Source: Ilumatobacteraceae bacterium (GTDB lineage Bacteria > Actinomycetota > Acidimicrobiia > Acidimicrobiales > Ilumatobacteraceae). From it: 64,000 nucleotides of DNA. The stretch is from the NCBI GenBank assembly GCA_033344875.1, contig JAWPMO010000001.1, positions 2,939,595 to 3,003,594 on the forward strand. Direction: 5' to 3'. The position numbers and the translations under genes were made by a program. The notes beneath the pieces were generated by a model that did no database searches, was not told the origin of the DNA, and saw only the letters and a list, made by a program, of their open reading frames with translations. Positions 42,219-50,712 of this stretch are shown one piece after another. How positions within the stretch are numbered: position 1 is the first letter of the stretch; every line of letters starts with the position of its first letter.

Positions 42219-43367
42219 ATGAGTGACGCGATCCGACCGTTCACGATCGACGTGCCCGAGGACGTGCTCGACGACCTCCGCCGCCGACTCCGAACGACCC
42301 GCTGGCCCGATGCCGAACCCGTCGACGACTGGTCGCAGGGCACCCCGCTCGCGTACGTCCGCGAGGTCTGCGAGTACTGGGCCGAGCAGTACGACTGGCG
42401 CACCGGCGAAGCCGCCCTCAACCGGTTCGATCAGTACACGACGGAGATCGACGGCGTCGACATCCACTTCGTCCATCAGCGCTCGTCGAACCCCGACGCC
42501 CTCCCGCTGATCCTCACCCACGGATGGCCGGGCTCGATCGTCGAGTTCGAGCAGGTCATCGGGCCGCTCACCGAGCCCCAGCGCCACGGCGGTGACACGG
42601 CCGACGCGTTCCACGTGATCGCGCCGTCGCTACCCGGTTTCGGGTTCTCTGGCAAGCCGACCGAGACCGGCTGGGGCGTCGAGAAGATCGCCGACGTGTG
42701 GGAGGCGCTCATGCAGCGGCTCGGGTACGAGCACTACCTCGCGCAGGGCGGCGACTGGGGGTCGGCCGTCACCGCCGCGCTGGGCCGGCGGCACCCGGAT
42801 CACTGCGTCGCGATCCACATGACGCTCGCGATGGACGCCCGGCCGACGAGCGAACCGACCACCCCAGAGGAACTGCAGGCGGTCGAACGTCTGCGGTACT
42901 ACGCCGAATGGGACTCCGGTTACTCGAGCCAGCAGCGTTCGCGTCCGCAGACGGTGGGGTACGGCCTCAACGACTCGCCCGCCGGCCAGCTGGCGTGGAT
43001 CCTCGAGAAGTTCTGGGCCTGGACCGACTGCGACGGCCACCCGGAACGGGCGGTGGCCCGCGACCGGCTGCTCGACAACGTGATGCTCTACTGGGTGACC
43101 GAGTCGGCCACGTCGTCGGCCCGGATCTGCTGGGAGAGCTTCGGCCGTGGTGGCAGCCGCGAGCCGGTCACGGTGCCGACCGGATTCAGCGTGTACCCCG
43201 CCGAGATCGTGCGACCGGTCCGGGCGTGGCTGGGCGACTCGTTCCCCCACATCGTGCACTGGGCCGAACACGGGCACGGCGGACACTTCGCCGCCCTCGA
43301 AGTGCCCGACACGTTCGTGGCCGATCTGCGCGCGTGCTTCCGACCGCACCGCAGCGGGTCGGCCTGA
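42219..43367 (+). CDS. Epoxide hydrolase (EHN-type alpha/beta hydrolase)
   Basis: 382 residues. Residues 1-110 are the epoxide-hydrolase N-terminal domain (IRPFTIDVPEDVLDDLRRRLRTTRWPD and YDWRTGEAALNRF). The hydrolase domain has oxyanion HGWPGSIVEF at ~101, nucleophile YLAQGGDWGSAVTAALG (Asp179), and catalytic His in EHGHGGHFAALEVPD. Converts epoxides to diols by a covalent Asp ester. Full length for the family. Starts 18 bp after the MaoC-like gene, likely same operon. Confidence 0.93.
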   Translation: MSDAIRPFTIDVPEDVLDDLRRRLRTTRWPDAEPVDDWSQGTPLAYVREVCEYWAEQYDWRTGEAALNRFDQYTTEIDGVDIHFVHQRSSNPDALPLILTHGWPGSIVEFEQVIGPLTEPQRHGGDTADAFHVIAPSLPGFGFSGKPTETGWGVEKIADVWEALMQRLGYEHYLAQGGDWGSAVTAALGRRHPDHCVAIHMTLAMDARPTSEPTTPEELQAVERLRYYAEWDSGYSSQQRSRPQTVGYGLNDSPAGQLAWILEKFWAWTDCDGHPERAVARDRLLDNVMLYWVTESATSSARICWESFGRGGSREPVTVPTGFSVYPAEIVRPVRAWLGDSFPHIVHWAEHGHGGHFAALEVPDTFVADLRACFRPHRSGSA

Positions 43368-43383
43368 CCCGCACGACCGGACC

Positions 43384-43941
43384 TCAGCCGGCGTCGCGGT
43401 CGCTGCGCACGATGCTCATCACGATCGCGTCGTGGAACTCGCCCTCCCAGTACAGCGCGTCGCGCAGTACGCCCTCGCGCACGAAGCCGACCTTCTCGTA
43501 GACCGCGAGCCCGCGCGGATTGAAGTCGTACACCTCGAGTGAGATCCGGTTCACGGGTGGGTCGTCGATGGCGTCGAAGACGTGATCGACGATGAGCCGG
43601 GTCGCCTCGGTCCCGACGCCGCGGTTGCGAGCGTGCGCCCCCAGCGCGATCCGGAAGCTGCACGACCGGTTGTCGGGGTCCCACTCGTTGACGACCACCT
43701 CGCCCAGCCAGGCACCGGTGTCGGGGTCGACGACCGCCATGTCGAGGCGGTCGGTCTGCTCGGGGCGTGAGGCGCACCACCGCTCGATCTGCTCACGGGT
43801 GAAGTCGGCGTGGGTGCCGGTGAAGTGATCGATCTCGTCGTCGTGGAGGTCGGCCCACATCGCCGCCGCGTCCTGGGGCCCCATCGGCCGCAGCAGTACC
43901 CGTTCGCCTCGCAGGGTCGGCTTGTCCGCGAACGTCGACAT
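43384..43941 (-). CDS. GNAT acetyltransferase (RimJ/RimL type)
   Basis: 185 residues from ATG 43941 (MSTFADKPTLRGERVLLRPMGPQDA). GNAT fold: LGEVVVNEWDPDNRSCSFRIALGAHARNRGVGTEATRLIVDHVFDAID carries the acetyl-CoA pyrophosphate loop RNRGVGTE, and RISLEVYDFNPRGLAVYEKVGFVREGVLRDALYWEGEFHD the typical end. N-acetylates an amine on protein or small molecule. Convergent with the epoxide hydrolase. Confidence 0.92.
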   Translation of the reverse strand: MSTFADKPTLRGERVLLRPMGPQDAAAMWADLHDDEIDHFTGTHADFTREQIERWCASRPEQTDRLDMAVVDPDTGAWLGEVVVNEWDPDNRSCSFRIALGAHARNRGVGTEATRLIVDHVFDAIDDPPVNRISLEVYDFNPRGLAVYEKVGFVREGVLRDALYWEGEFHDAIVMSIVRSDRDAG

Positions 43942-43994
43942 CGCCCGAGCGTAGGTCGGGGTGCCCGAGACCTCTCGAGACGTTTCCGCCATTA

Positions 43995-44010
43995 TCTGAC
44001 TAAAGTCAGA
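43995..44010. promoter_or_regulatory. Operator of the MarR-GNAT gene
   Basis: TCTGAC-TAAA-GTCAGA is a perfect 6-bp inverted repeat ending two bases before the ATG at 44013. It contains TAAAGT (44001) as a possible -10 six bases before the ATG, the same layout as at 35031, so leaderless transcription blocked by the protein itself is likely. Confidence 0.7.
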
Positions 44011-44012
44011 GA

Positions 44013-44912
44013 ATGCCTGACACGCCGGCACCCGACGTTTCCACGCTCCGTACCTTCAACCGCTCGTTCACGCAGCGCATCGGCGTGCTCGACGACTCGT
44101 TCCTCCAGTCCGGCCGCCCCCTGGCCGAGGCTCGCCTGCTGTTCGAGATCGGCACCGACGGCGCCTCGATCCTCGAACTCCGACATCGACTCGGCCTCGA
44201 CTCGGGCTACCTGAGTCGTCTGCTCCGCGAACTCGAACGCGACCGGCTCGTGACTGCGTTGCCCGACCCCGACGATGCCCGTCGTCGACTCGTCCGCCTC
44301 ACCGCAGCGGGCCGATCGGCGTGGACCGAACTCGACCGCCGATCCGACGAACTCGCCACGGGCCTGCTCGAACCGCTCTCCGACGATCAACGGCGCCGGC
44401 TCGACGAGGCACTCCGCTCGGCCGACCGGCTGCTCCGAGTCGCCACGCTCACGTTCGACGTCGTCGACCCGCGCAGTGACGATGCGCTCGAGGCGATGGC
44501 CGCGTACTTCGCCGAGCTCGCCGTCCGGTTCTCCGATGGCTTCGACCCGGGCGACACCCTGACCGCCGATGCGCCCGCGATGCGAGCACCGACCGGGTCG
44601 TTCCTCGTCGCACGGTCGGACGGTGTCGTCGCTGCATGCGGCGGTGTCCAGCGCCACGACGACACCACCGGCGAGATCAAGCGCATGTGGGTGCACCCCG
44701 GTTGGCGCGGCGCCGGCGTCGGACGGCGTATGTTGACGCACCTCGAAGCACAGGTCGCCACGCTCGGCTACACGAACGTCGTGCTCGACACCAACGACTC
44801 GCTCACCGAGGCGATCACGATGTACCAGCGGGCCGGCTATCGCCCGATCGAGCGCTACAACGACAACCCGTACGCCAAGTGTTGGTTCGCCAAGTCGCTC
44901 GCCACGGCCTGA
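44013..44912 (+). CDS. MarR-GNAT fusion protein
   Basis: 299 residues. N-terminal MarR winged helix ~1-140 (LAEARLLFEIGTDGASILELRHRLGLDSGYLSRLLRELERDRLVTALPDPDDARRRLVRLTAAG) fused to a GNAT domain ~150-299 (KRMWVHPGWRGAGVGRRMLTHLEAQVATLGYTNVVLDTNDSLTEAITMYQRAGYRPIERYNDNPYAKCWFAK). Bifunctional fusions of this type are known in actinobacteria. It may acetylate a compound that also tunes its DNA binding; a palindrome lies immediately upstream. Confidence 0.93.
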   Translation: MPDTPAPDVSTLRTFNRSFTQRIGVLDDSFLQSGRPLAEARLLFEIGTDGASILELRHRLGLDSGYLSRLLRELERDRLVTALPDPDDARRRLVRLTAAGRSAWTELDRRSDELATGLLEPLSDDQRRRLDEALRSADRLLRVATLTFDVVDPRSDDALEAMAAYFAELAVRFSDGFDPGDTLTADAPAMRAPTGSFLVARSDGVVAACGGVQRHDDTTGEIKRMWVHPGWRGAGVGRRMLTHLEAQVATLGYTNVVLDTNDSLTEAITMYQRAGYRPIERYNDNPYAKCWFAKSLATA

Positions 44913-44969
44913 CCGCCTCGACCGCCTCGTCTGATCGAGCCGGTCCGCGATTCCGGCTACGGTCGCCGG

Positions 44970-45785
44970 ATGGCGCTGATCTCCGTGGCCGAACTCGCCG
45001 ACATCATCGACGACCCCGACGTGGTCGTCTGTGACGTCCGATTCCACCTCGCCGACCACGGCCAGGGACGCCGCGAGTACGACGCGGCACACCTCCCCGG
45101 CGCACGGTTCGTCGACCTCCACGACGAACTCGCCGCTCCGAGCGGCGGCGGGCGCCACCCGCTGCCCTCGATCGACGAGTTCGGTGCGCTCCTCGGTCGT
45201 CTCGGCATCCAACCCGGTTCGATGGTCGTCGCCTACGACGATGCGGGCGGTGCGACGGCGTCCCGTCTCTGGTGGATGCTGCGGTCGGTCGGACACGGAC
45301 GGGTCAGCGTGCTCGACGGGGGCATGTCGGCGTGGGTCGCCGCCGGGCACCCGACGACCGGAGAGGTGCCCGCCGTCACCGAGACGGAGTATCCCGTCGC
45401 TCCGGAGTGGACGGGCATCGTCGACGCCGACGCGGTGGCACAGAGTCTCGAGTTCGGCGGCACCGTCGTCGACGCCCGCGCCCCCGAGCGGTTCCGCGGC
45501 GAGGTCGAGCCGATCGACCCCAGAGCGGGCCACATCCCCGGTGCGATCAACCGGTTCCACGGCGACGTGCTCGGGCCCGACGGTCTGCACCTGCCGACGC
45601 CCGAGCTCGCGGCCCACTTCGCCGACATCGGCGCGAACCCGATCGTGTACTGCGGCAGCGGCGTCACGGCGTGTCACGCGCTGTTGGCGATGTCGCAGGT
45701 CGGCCTGACCGGCGCTCGGCTGTACCCCGGTTCGTGGAGCGAGTGGTCCGCCGACCCCGAGCGCCCGGTCGCCACCGGCGACTGA
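44970..45785 (+). CDS. Sulfurtransferase (two rhodanese domains)
   Basis: 271 residues. Domain 1 at ~5-125 (inactive, Asp in place of Cys: VVAYDDAGGATASR) and domain 2 at ~150-268 with active Cys228 in NPIVYCGSGVTACHAL. The CGSGVTA loop is that of thiosulfate/3-mercaptopyruvate sulfurtransferases (SseA type). LPGARFVDLHDEL and HIPGAINRFHGDVLGPDG are signature stretches. Moves sulfane sulfur to thiol acceptors; cytoplasmic. Convergent with the wax ester synthase. Confidence 0.93.
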   Translation: MALISVAELADIIDDPDVVVCDVRFHLADHGQGRREYDAAHLPGARFVDLHDELAAPSGGGRHPLPSIDEFGALLGRLGIQPGSMVVAYDDAGGATASRLWWMLRSVGHGRVSVLDGGMSAWVAAGHPTTGEVPAVTETEYPVAPEWTGIVDADAVAQSLEFGGTVVDARAPERFRGEVEPIDPRAGHIPGAINRFHGDVLGPDGLHLPTPELAAHFADIGANPIVYCGSGVTACHALLAMSQVGLTGARLYPGSWSEWSADPERPVATGD

Positions 45786-45791
45786 CGCCGA

Positions 45792-47486
45792 CTACTTCTT
45801 CTTTGCGCTCGACTTCTTCGCGGACGACTTCTTCGCGGTCGACTTCTTCGGGCTGCTCTTCTTGGCGGTCGACTTCTTGGCCGTCGACTTCTTGGCGCTC
45901 GACTTCTTGGCGGTCGACTTCTTGGGGCTGCTCTTCTTCGCGGCCGACTTCTTCGGCGCCGGCTCCACCTTGGGCATCGCACCACGACGTCCGGCGGGCT
46001 TCGCCTGTGGCTCGGCCCACTCGGCACCCGACGCCTCGAACAGTCGGGCGATCTCGTCGACGTGCAGATCGACGAGGTCCCACAGGTCGGGCACGAGGTC
46101 ACGGTCGGCGACCAGTCCGAAATCGAGCCGGTCCTCGTACGAGTGCACCGTGATGTTGAGGCCGACGCCGTTGCTGATCGTCGAGACCGGGATGTAGTGA
46201 TCGAGCTTGCACCCCGCGAAATACAGCGGCTCGCGTGGGCCCGGGACGTTCGAGATCACGACGTTGACCGGCAGGTTGACCCGGTCGGAGAGTCGCGCCA
46301 TGAGTCGCACCGCCGCACCGGCGACCACCGGCGACGTCGCGTCGGTCGCCTCGGTCAACGCGGTGGCCGGCACCAGTTCGAGTTGGTGCTTGGCAACGTC
46401 CATCGCGGCCCTGCAGCGGGCGACACGCTCGACCGGGTCGTCACAGTCGGTCGGGAGTTCGGCGACGATCGACGAGACCCGATTCGTCCACGGGTCCTCC
46501 TCGAGCCCGGTCCGGATCGACACGGGCACCATCGCCCGCAGCGGTGCCGTCGGTAGCGCGTCGCGCTGCACGAGGTACTCGCGAAGTGCACCCGCACAGA
46601 TCGCCATGACGACGTCGTTCACCGTGCCGCCCGTCGCATCCTTGAGCTGCTTGATGTTGGAGAGCGCGGTCGATCGCATCGCGAAACGGCGGTGCGGGCC
46701 GACGCTCTTGTTCCACGGCGTCGGCGGCGCCGGGGTGACCGGCAGCGTCACACGGCGGATCTGGTCGGCGACCGCCTCGGCCTCCTCGCTCCGTCCGGCC
46801 CGCGAGGCGATCAACTCACGCGACCGCGCCACCACGCCACCCAACGTCGTGAGACCGGCCGCCTCGGCCATGTTCCGGACGACTCGGAGCGAGAGTCGGG
46901 TTGCCTTGACCGGGTTGGCGACGAGGTTGCCGACCGTGTGCTTCAACAGCTCGGAGTCGGCCGGGAGCGGGTCGGGCGTCCAGGCGATCGGTTCGAAGGG
47001 CCACGGCGCGTCAGCCGACTCGTCGGTGAACATCTTGAGCATGATCACGCCGGCGGCGCCGTCGACGGTCGCGTGGTGGAACTTCGTGAGCATCGCCCAG
47101 CGACCGTCACCGAGCCCTTCGATCACGTACACCTCCCACAGCGGGTGGGTACGGTCCATCCGTCGGCCGATGATGCGAGCGACCTGCTCGGCCAACTGGT
47201 CGGCGGCCCCGGGCGGGGCCAACCCGATCTGGCGCACGTGGAAGTCGAGATCGAAGTGGGGGTCGTCGACCCAGTACGGATGATCGAGTCCGAACGGCAC
47301 CTCGACGACTCGACGGCGGAGCGGCTCGACGTGGCCGACCATCGACCCGAACCGTTCGTACACGGCCGCATAGGGGTCGAAGTCGGGCGTCGGACGCTCG
47401 TAGATGGCGAGCCCGTTCACGTGGCCGTACGTCGTCGGGGTCTCCATGTAGAGGAACGACGCGTCGAGGCCCGTGAGCTGCTTCAT
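45792..47486 (-). CDS. Wax ester synthase/diacylglycerol acyltransferase with Lys-rich tail
   Basis: 564 residues from ATG 47486 (MKQLTGLDASFLYMETPTTYGHVNGLAI). WS/DGAT N-terminal domain with active-site HHATVDGAAGVIML (HHxxxDG at ~137), PLWEVYVIEGL, and the C-terminal domain with NDVVMAICAGALREYL and NVVISNVPGPREPLYFAG. Makes wax esters or triacylglycerol for lipid storage. Length of the family is ~460; here the last ~75 residues are repeats of KKSTAKKSSAKKS and PKKS, like histone H1 or mycobacterial HupB tails. Confidence 0.93.
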   Translation of the reverse strand: MKQLTGLDASFLYMETPTTYGHVNGLAIYERPTPDFDPYAAVYERFGSMVGHVEPLRRRVVEVPFGLDHPYWVDDPHFDLDFHVRQIGLAPPGAADQLAEQVARIIGRRMDRTHPLWEVYVIEGLGDGRWAMLTKFHHATVDGAAGVIMLKMFTDESADAPWPFEPIAWTPDPLPADSELLKHTVGNLVANPVKATRLSLRVVRNMAEAAGLTTLGGVVARSRELIASRAGRSEEAEAVADQIRRVTLPVTPAPPTPWNKSVGPHRRFAMRSTALSNIKQLKDATGGTVNDVVMAICAGALREYLVQRDALPTAPLRAMVPVSIRTGLEEDPWTNRVSSIVAELPTDCDDPVERVARCRAAMDVAKHQLELVPATALTEATDATSPVVAGAAVRLMARLSDRVNLPVNVVISNVPGPREPLYFAGCKLDHYIPVSTISNGVGLNITVHSYEDRLDFGLVADRDLVPDLWDLVDLHVDEIARLFEASGAEWAEPQAKPAGRRGAMPKVEPAPKKSAAKKSSPKKSTAKKSSAKKSTAKKSTAKKSSPKKSTAKKSSAKKSSAKKK

Positions 47487-47572
47487 CGACTCAGTCTCCC
47501 ACGCGATCGGACCGGCGCGGGCCGGCGTGGGCCGGTGCTCGACGGGCACCCGCTCGATGGCAGACTGCACCG

Positions 47573-48196
47573 ATGGACGTTCCCGGACGGATCGAGACCA
47601 TCGACGAGCTGACGGCGCTGTACCGAGCGCCCGGTGCCGGGGCCGTCAGCAAGCAACTCGACCACATCAACGCCGGCATGGCCGCGTTCATCGACCTCAG
47701 CCCGTTCCTGGTACTGGCCACGAGCGACGGCGCCGGCTCGATCGACGCGTCGCCCCGCGGCGGCCCACCCGGGTTCGTGCGTCGGCTCGACGAGCGTCAC
47801 ATCGCGATCCCCGATCTGAACGGCAACAACCGGCTCGACAGCTACCGCAACATCGTCGTCGCCGGCCGCGCCGGGGTCCTGATGGTGGTACCGGGCAAGA
47901 CCGAGACGTTGCGGATCAACGGCCCGGCCGCGATCACGACCGACCCCGATCTCCTCGCCGGCTTCACCGACGAGCTGCGCACCCCCAAAGCGGCGATCGT
48001 CATCGAGACCGCCGAGATCTACGGACACTGCGCCAAAGCCTTCCAGCGGGGCCACCTCTGGGACGAGTCGACGTGGGCGGCGCTCGATGCGGCGCCCGAC
48101 CTGGCGACGATGTACTCGGGCGTGTGGAACGTCGACGAGACGACGATCCGTGACGGGTTGGCGGCCGACTACGAACTCGGCCTCGCCGCCGACTGA
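47573..48196 (+). CDS. PPOX-class flavin-binding protein
   Basis: 207 residues. Split-barrel flavin fold: INAGMAAFIDLSPFLVLATSDGAGSIDASPRGGPPGFVRRLDERHIAIPDLNGNNRLDSYRNIVVAGRAGVLMVVPGKTETLRINGPAAIT is the pattern of the MSMEG_1061-like pyridoxamine 5'-phosphate oxidase family. Oxidoreductase of unknown substrate using FMN or F420. Divergent from the wax ester synthase over 86 bp. Confidence 0.88.
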   Translation: MDVPGRIETIDELTALYRAPGAGAVSKQLDHINAGMAAFIDLSPFLVLATSDGAGSIDASPRGGPPGFVRRLDERHIAIPDLNGNNRLDSYRNIVVAGRAGVLMVVPGKTETLRINGPAAITTDPDLLAGFTDELRTPKAAIVIETAEIYGHCAKAFQRGHLWDESTWAALDAAPDLATMYSGVWNVDETTIRDGLAADYELGLAAD

Positions 48197-48230
48197 CGGC
48201 GCGGCCCGGCCGGTCTGCCGGGGCGATCGA

Positions 48231-49142
48231 TCAGGCCGAGACGCCCTCGTGCACCCACACCGGGGTCTCGAGCGGCATGATGCCCGTCTCCCAGATCCAG
48301 TCCATCGCCGGCACGCTCACCCGGACACAGCCGTGTGACGCCGGGTAGTCGGGCACGTGGTTGGACCCGTGGACGGCGATCCCGCCGGTGAAGTACTTCG
48401 GCCGGTAGATCTCACCGAGGTCGCCTTCCCACCAGCCTTCGGCACGCTCGCGGTACACGTCGTGGAGCCCGTTGCGGGTGACCGAGTCGCCCCGCTGGAT
48501 CTCGCCGGGCGTGTTCTGGTCGGGCTCCTCGTACGGGATCTCGCTGCCGCTCGACGCGTTGAGGATCCACTCGGTCTTGCCGTCGATCACGAACATCAGC
48601 AGCTGCAAGCCCTTGTCGATCTCGACCAGGGTGCCGGCGTCGGCACGACCGTGCGGACGCTCGGTGACCGCGGTCAGCGCGGCCGCGGTCTCGTCGCCGA
48701 GCACGCCGTCGGTGGCGAGACCGTAGAACTTCTGGAATGCCATGACCGCTTGCGAGGTCGTGAGGTTGTAGTCGCCGTCGGCGGCGTCGAGCCAGAAGCC
48801 GAGTTCGAGGAGTCGTTCCTCGGCGCGGCGGGTCTCGTCGCCGTCGCTCTGGCCGACACCCACGATCGGCGGGTCGGCCGGCGGCACCGCGATCTTGTTG
48901 ACCGGGATCGTCGTGGTGGTCTCGACCGGCACGGTCGTGGTCGGAGCGGGCCGGGTGGTGGCGGGTTCGGTCGTCTCCGGCGCCGGGAGTGTGACCACCG
49001 CGGTCGTGGTGGTCGCCGGTTCGGTGGTGGCCGGCACGACACGGACCGGAGCCGGTGCGGTGCTCGCGATCGACGTGGACGCGCACGCAGGGAGCAGGAC
49101 GACGGCCGCAACAGCGGCGAGGTACCCCGATCTCACCTGCAT
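48231..49142 (-). CDS. L,D-transpeptidase lipoprotein with peptidoglycan-binding domain
   Basis: 303 residues from ATG 49142 (MQVRSGYLAAVAAVVLLPAC), the start that puts a signal peptide with lipobox LPAC at the N-terminus. A Thr/Pro-rich linker (~22-75), PG_binding_1 domain ~85-145 (RRAEERLLELGFWLDAADGDYNLTTSQAVMAFQKFYGL), then YkuD domain with active site HGSNHVPDYPASHGCVRVS. Forms 3-3 peptidoglycan cross-links outside the membrane. The 152 bp upstream to the next gene show nothing definite. Confidence 0.93.
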   Translation of the reverse strand: MQVRSGYLAAVAAVVLLPACASTSIASTAPAPVRVVPATTEPATTTTAVVTLPAPETTEPATTRPAPTTTVPVETTTTIPVNKIAVPPADPPIVGVGQSDGDETRRAEERLLELGFWLDAADGDYNLTTSQAVMAFQKFYGLATDGVLGDETAAALTAVTERPHGRADAGTLVEIDKGLQLLMFVIDGKTEWILNASSGSEIPYEEPDQNTPGEIQRGDSVTRNGLHDVYRERAEGWWEGDLGEIYRPKYFTGGIAVHGSNHVPDYPASHGCVRVSVPAMDWIWETGIMPLETPVWVHEGVSA

Positions 49143-49294
49143 GATGTGACCCAAACTTAGCGAGCCTCGGGGAACTCCCGCGGGCGGTTCCGCCGGTTTC
49201 TCCGCGAAATCGCTCAGAAATTCTGTCATAACAGTGTTCCTCAACCCGCCTCGACCGGGCGCTGTTCCCCCCGGGCGGCACCGCTGTCACCCGG

Positions 49295-50215
49295 TCAGGT
49301 CACGAGCGTGGCCAGCATGGTCGGTCCGCGCTCCAGCGCCGAGGGGTCGTAGCGGTCGAGCAGCTCGCCGACGGTCACCCGCTCGTCCGACGCCGCCAGG
49401 CCCAGCGAACGCCCGAGTGTGCCGAGCACCGCCTCGGCCGACCACCCCTCGGCGGCGAGATCAGCGAGCGTGACCGCGCCATGACGCTTGGCGAGCCGCC
49501 GGCCATCGGCGCCGAGCACCAGGGGGACGTGGAGATACTCGGGCACCTCTCCGCCGAGCAGTCGGTACAGCAGCACCTGGCGAGGGGTCGACGACAGCAG
49601 ATCGTCGCCGCGCACGACCTGGGTGACCCCCTGGGCGATGTCGTCGACCACGACCGCGAGGTTGTAGGCGGGCACACCGTCGGCACGGGCGAGCACCACG
49701 TCGTCGACCGCACCGACGAACTCGCCCGCCAGCACGTCGTGCACCGTGATCGACTCGCCCTCGGTCCGCAACCGAAGCGCCGGCGTCCGCCCCGAGGCCC
49801 GACGAGCCCGACGTTCGTCGTCGGTCAGGTCACGACAGGTACCGGGATACGCGCCGTCGGGCAGATGGGTGTGCGGGGCACTCGCCGCCGCCTCGATCTC
49901 CGCCCGGATCTCTCGCCGCGTGCAGAAGCATTCGTACACGCGCCCGTCGGCACGAAGTCGCCCGATCTCGGCGCGGTACCGGTCGAACCGGTCGCTCTGC
50001 CGCACGACCTCGCCGTCCCAGTCGAGGCCGAGCGCGGCGAGGTCGGCGAGCTGACGATGTTCGTGTTCGACCGACGACGTGACCCGGTCGAGATCCTCCA
50101 TCCGCACGAGGAACGCGAGACCGGCCGAGCGTGCCGCGAGCCACGCCACCAGCGCGGTGCGCAGGTTGCCCAGGTGGAGATCGCCGGTGGGCGAGGGTGC
50201 GAAACGGCCGGCCAC
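49295..50215 (-). CDS. gluQ: Glutamyl-Q tRNA(Asp) synthetase-like protein
   Basis: 306 residues from GTG 50215 (VAGRFAPSPTGDLHLGNLRTALVAWLAAR). Class I synthetase core: HLGN is the HIGH motif and RRLAKRHGA the KMSKS-type loop; the anticodon-binding domain of GluRS is missing, as in GluQ. A zinc site is suggested by CFCTRRE and GTCRD. It attaches glutamate to queuosine of tRNA-Asp. Length fits the family (~300). Confidence 0.88.
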   Translation of the reverse strand: MAGRFAPSPTGDLHLGNLRTALVAWLAARSAGLAFLVRMEDLDRVTSSVEHEHRQLADLAALGLDWDGEVVRQSDRFDRYRAEIGRLRADGRVYECFCTRREIRAEIEAAASAPHTHLPDGAYPGTCRDLTDDERRARRASGRTPALRLRTEGESITVHDVLAGEFVGAVDDVVLARADGVPAYNLAVVVDDIAQGVTQVVRGDDLLSSTPRQVLLYRLLGGEVPEYLHVPLVLGADGRRLAKRHGAVTLADLAAEGWSAEAVLGTLGRSLGLAASDERVTVGELLDRYDPSALERGPTMLATLVT

Positions 50216-50227
50216 CGCGCCATTCTG

Positions 50228-50647
50228 GTGGCTGTGGTCGGTCGTCGCGATCCCGAGCGTCAGTCGAACCGCCGCGAGCGGATGGAACGCATCCTCGAGC
50301 GCGACGGTGACGAGTGCGTCTGGTGTCGACGTCCGCTCGACGTCGGCCTGGTCGCCGCGACGACCGAGCACCTGATCCCGCGCATCAAGGGCGGACCGAG
50401 CTGGATCGAGAACGAGCTCGCTGCCTGCCGTCGCTGCAACGGCGAACGCGGCCATCGCACGCCGGGCGACTGGTTCGACGAGTGCGAACGACGCGGCTGG
50501 CAACCGAACCTCGCCACCATCGTGCGCGCGCTCCATGCCCTCGACGAGGCGATCGCACGTCGCGGCGGTCAACGGCGGGCGCGCCCGTACCTGGCCGCGC
50601 AACTCCGCCGCCTCGACCCCGGTGCCCGACGGGCGTCCGGTTCGTGA
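50228..50647 (+). CDS. HNH endonuclease
   Basis: 139 residues from GTG 50228 (or GTG 50234). The HNH core CVWCRRPLDVG...TTEHLIPRIKGGPSWIENELAACRRCNGERGHRTP shows the zinc CxxC pairs, catalytic His in EHLIP and Asn in NELAAC. Small stand-alone nuclease; target unknown. Starts 12 bp from the divergent gluQ start, so the promoters overlap. Confidence 0.87.
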   Translation: MAVVGRRDPERQSNRRERMERILERDGDECVWCRRPLDVGLVAATTEHLIPRIKGGPSWIENELAACRRCNGERGHRTPGDWFDECERRGWQPNLATIVRALHALDEAIARRGGQRRARPYLAAQLRRLDPGARRASGS

Positions 50648-50712
50648 CGTCTGGATGTCGACTCGACGAAACGCCCGGACGTCGGCGCGCCCGGCCCCTA
50701 ACATGCGTCGCC

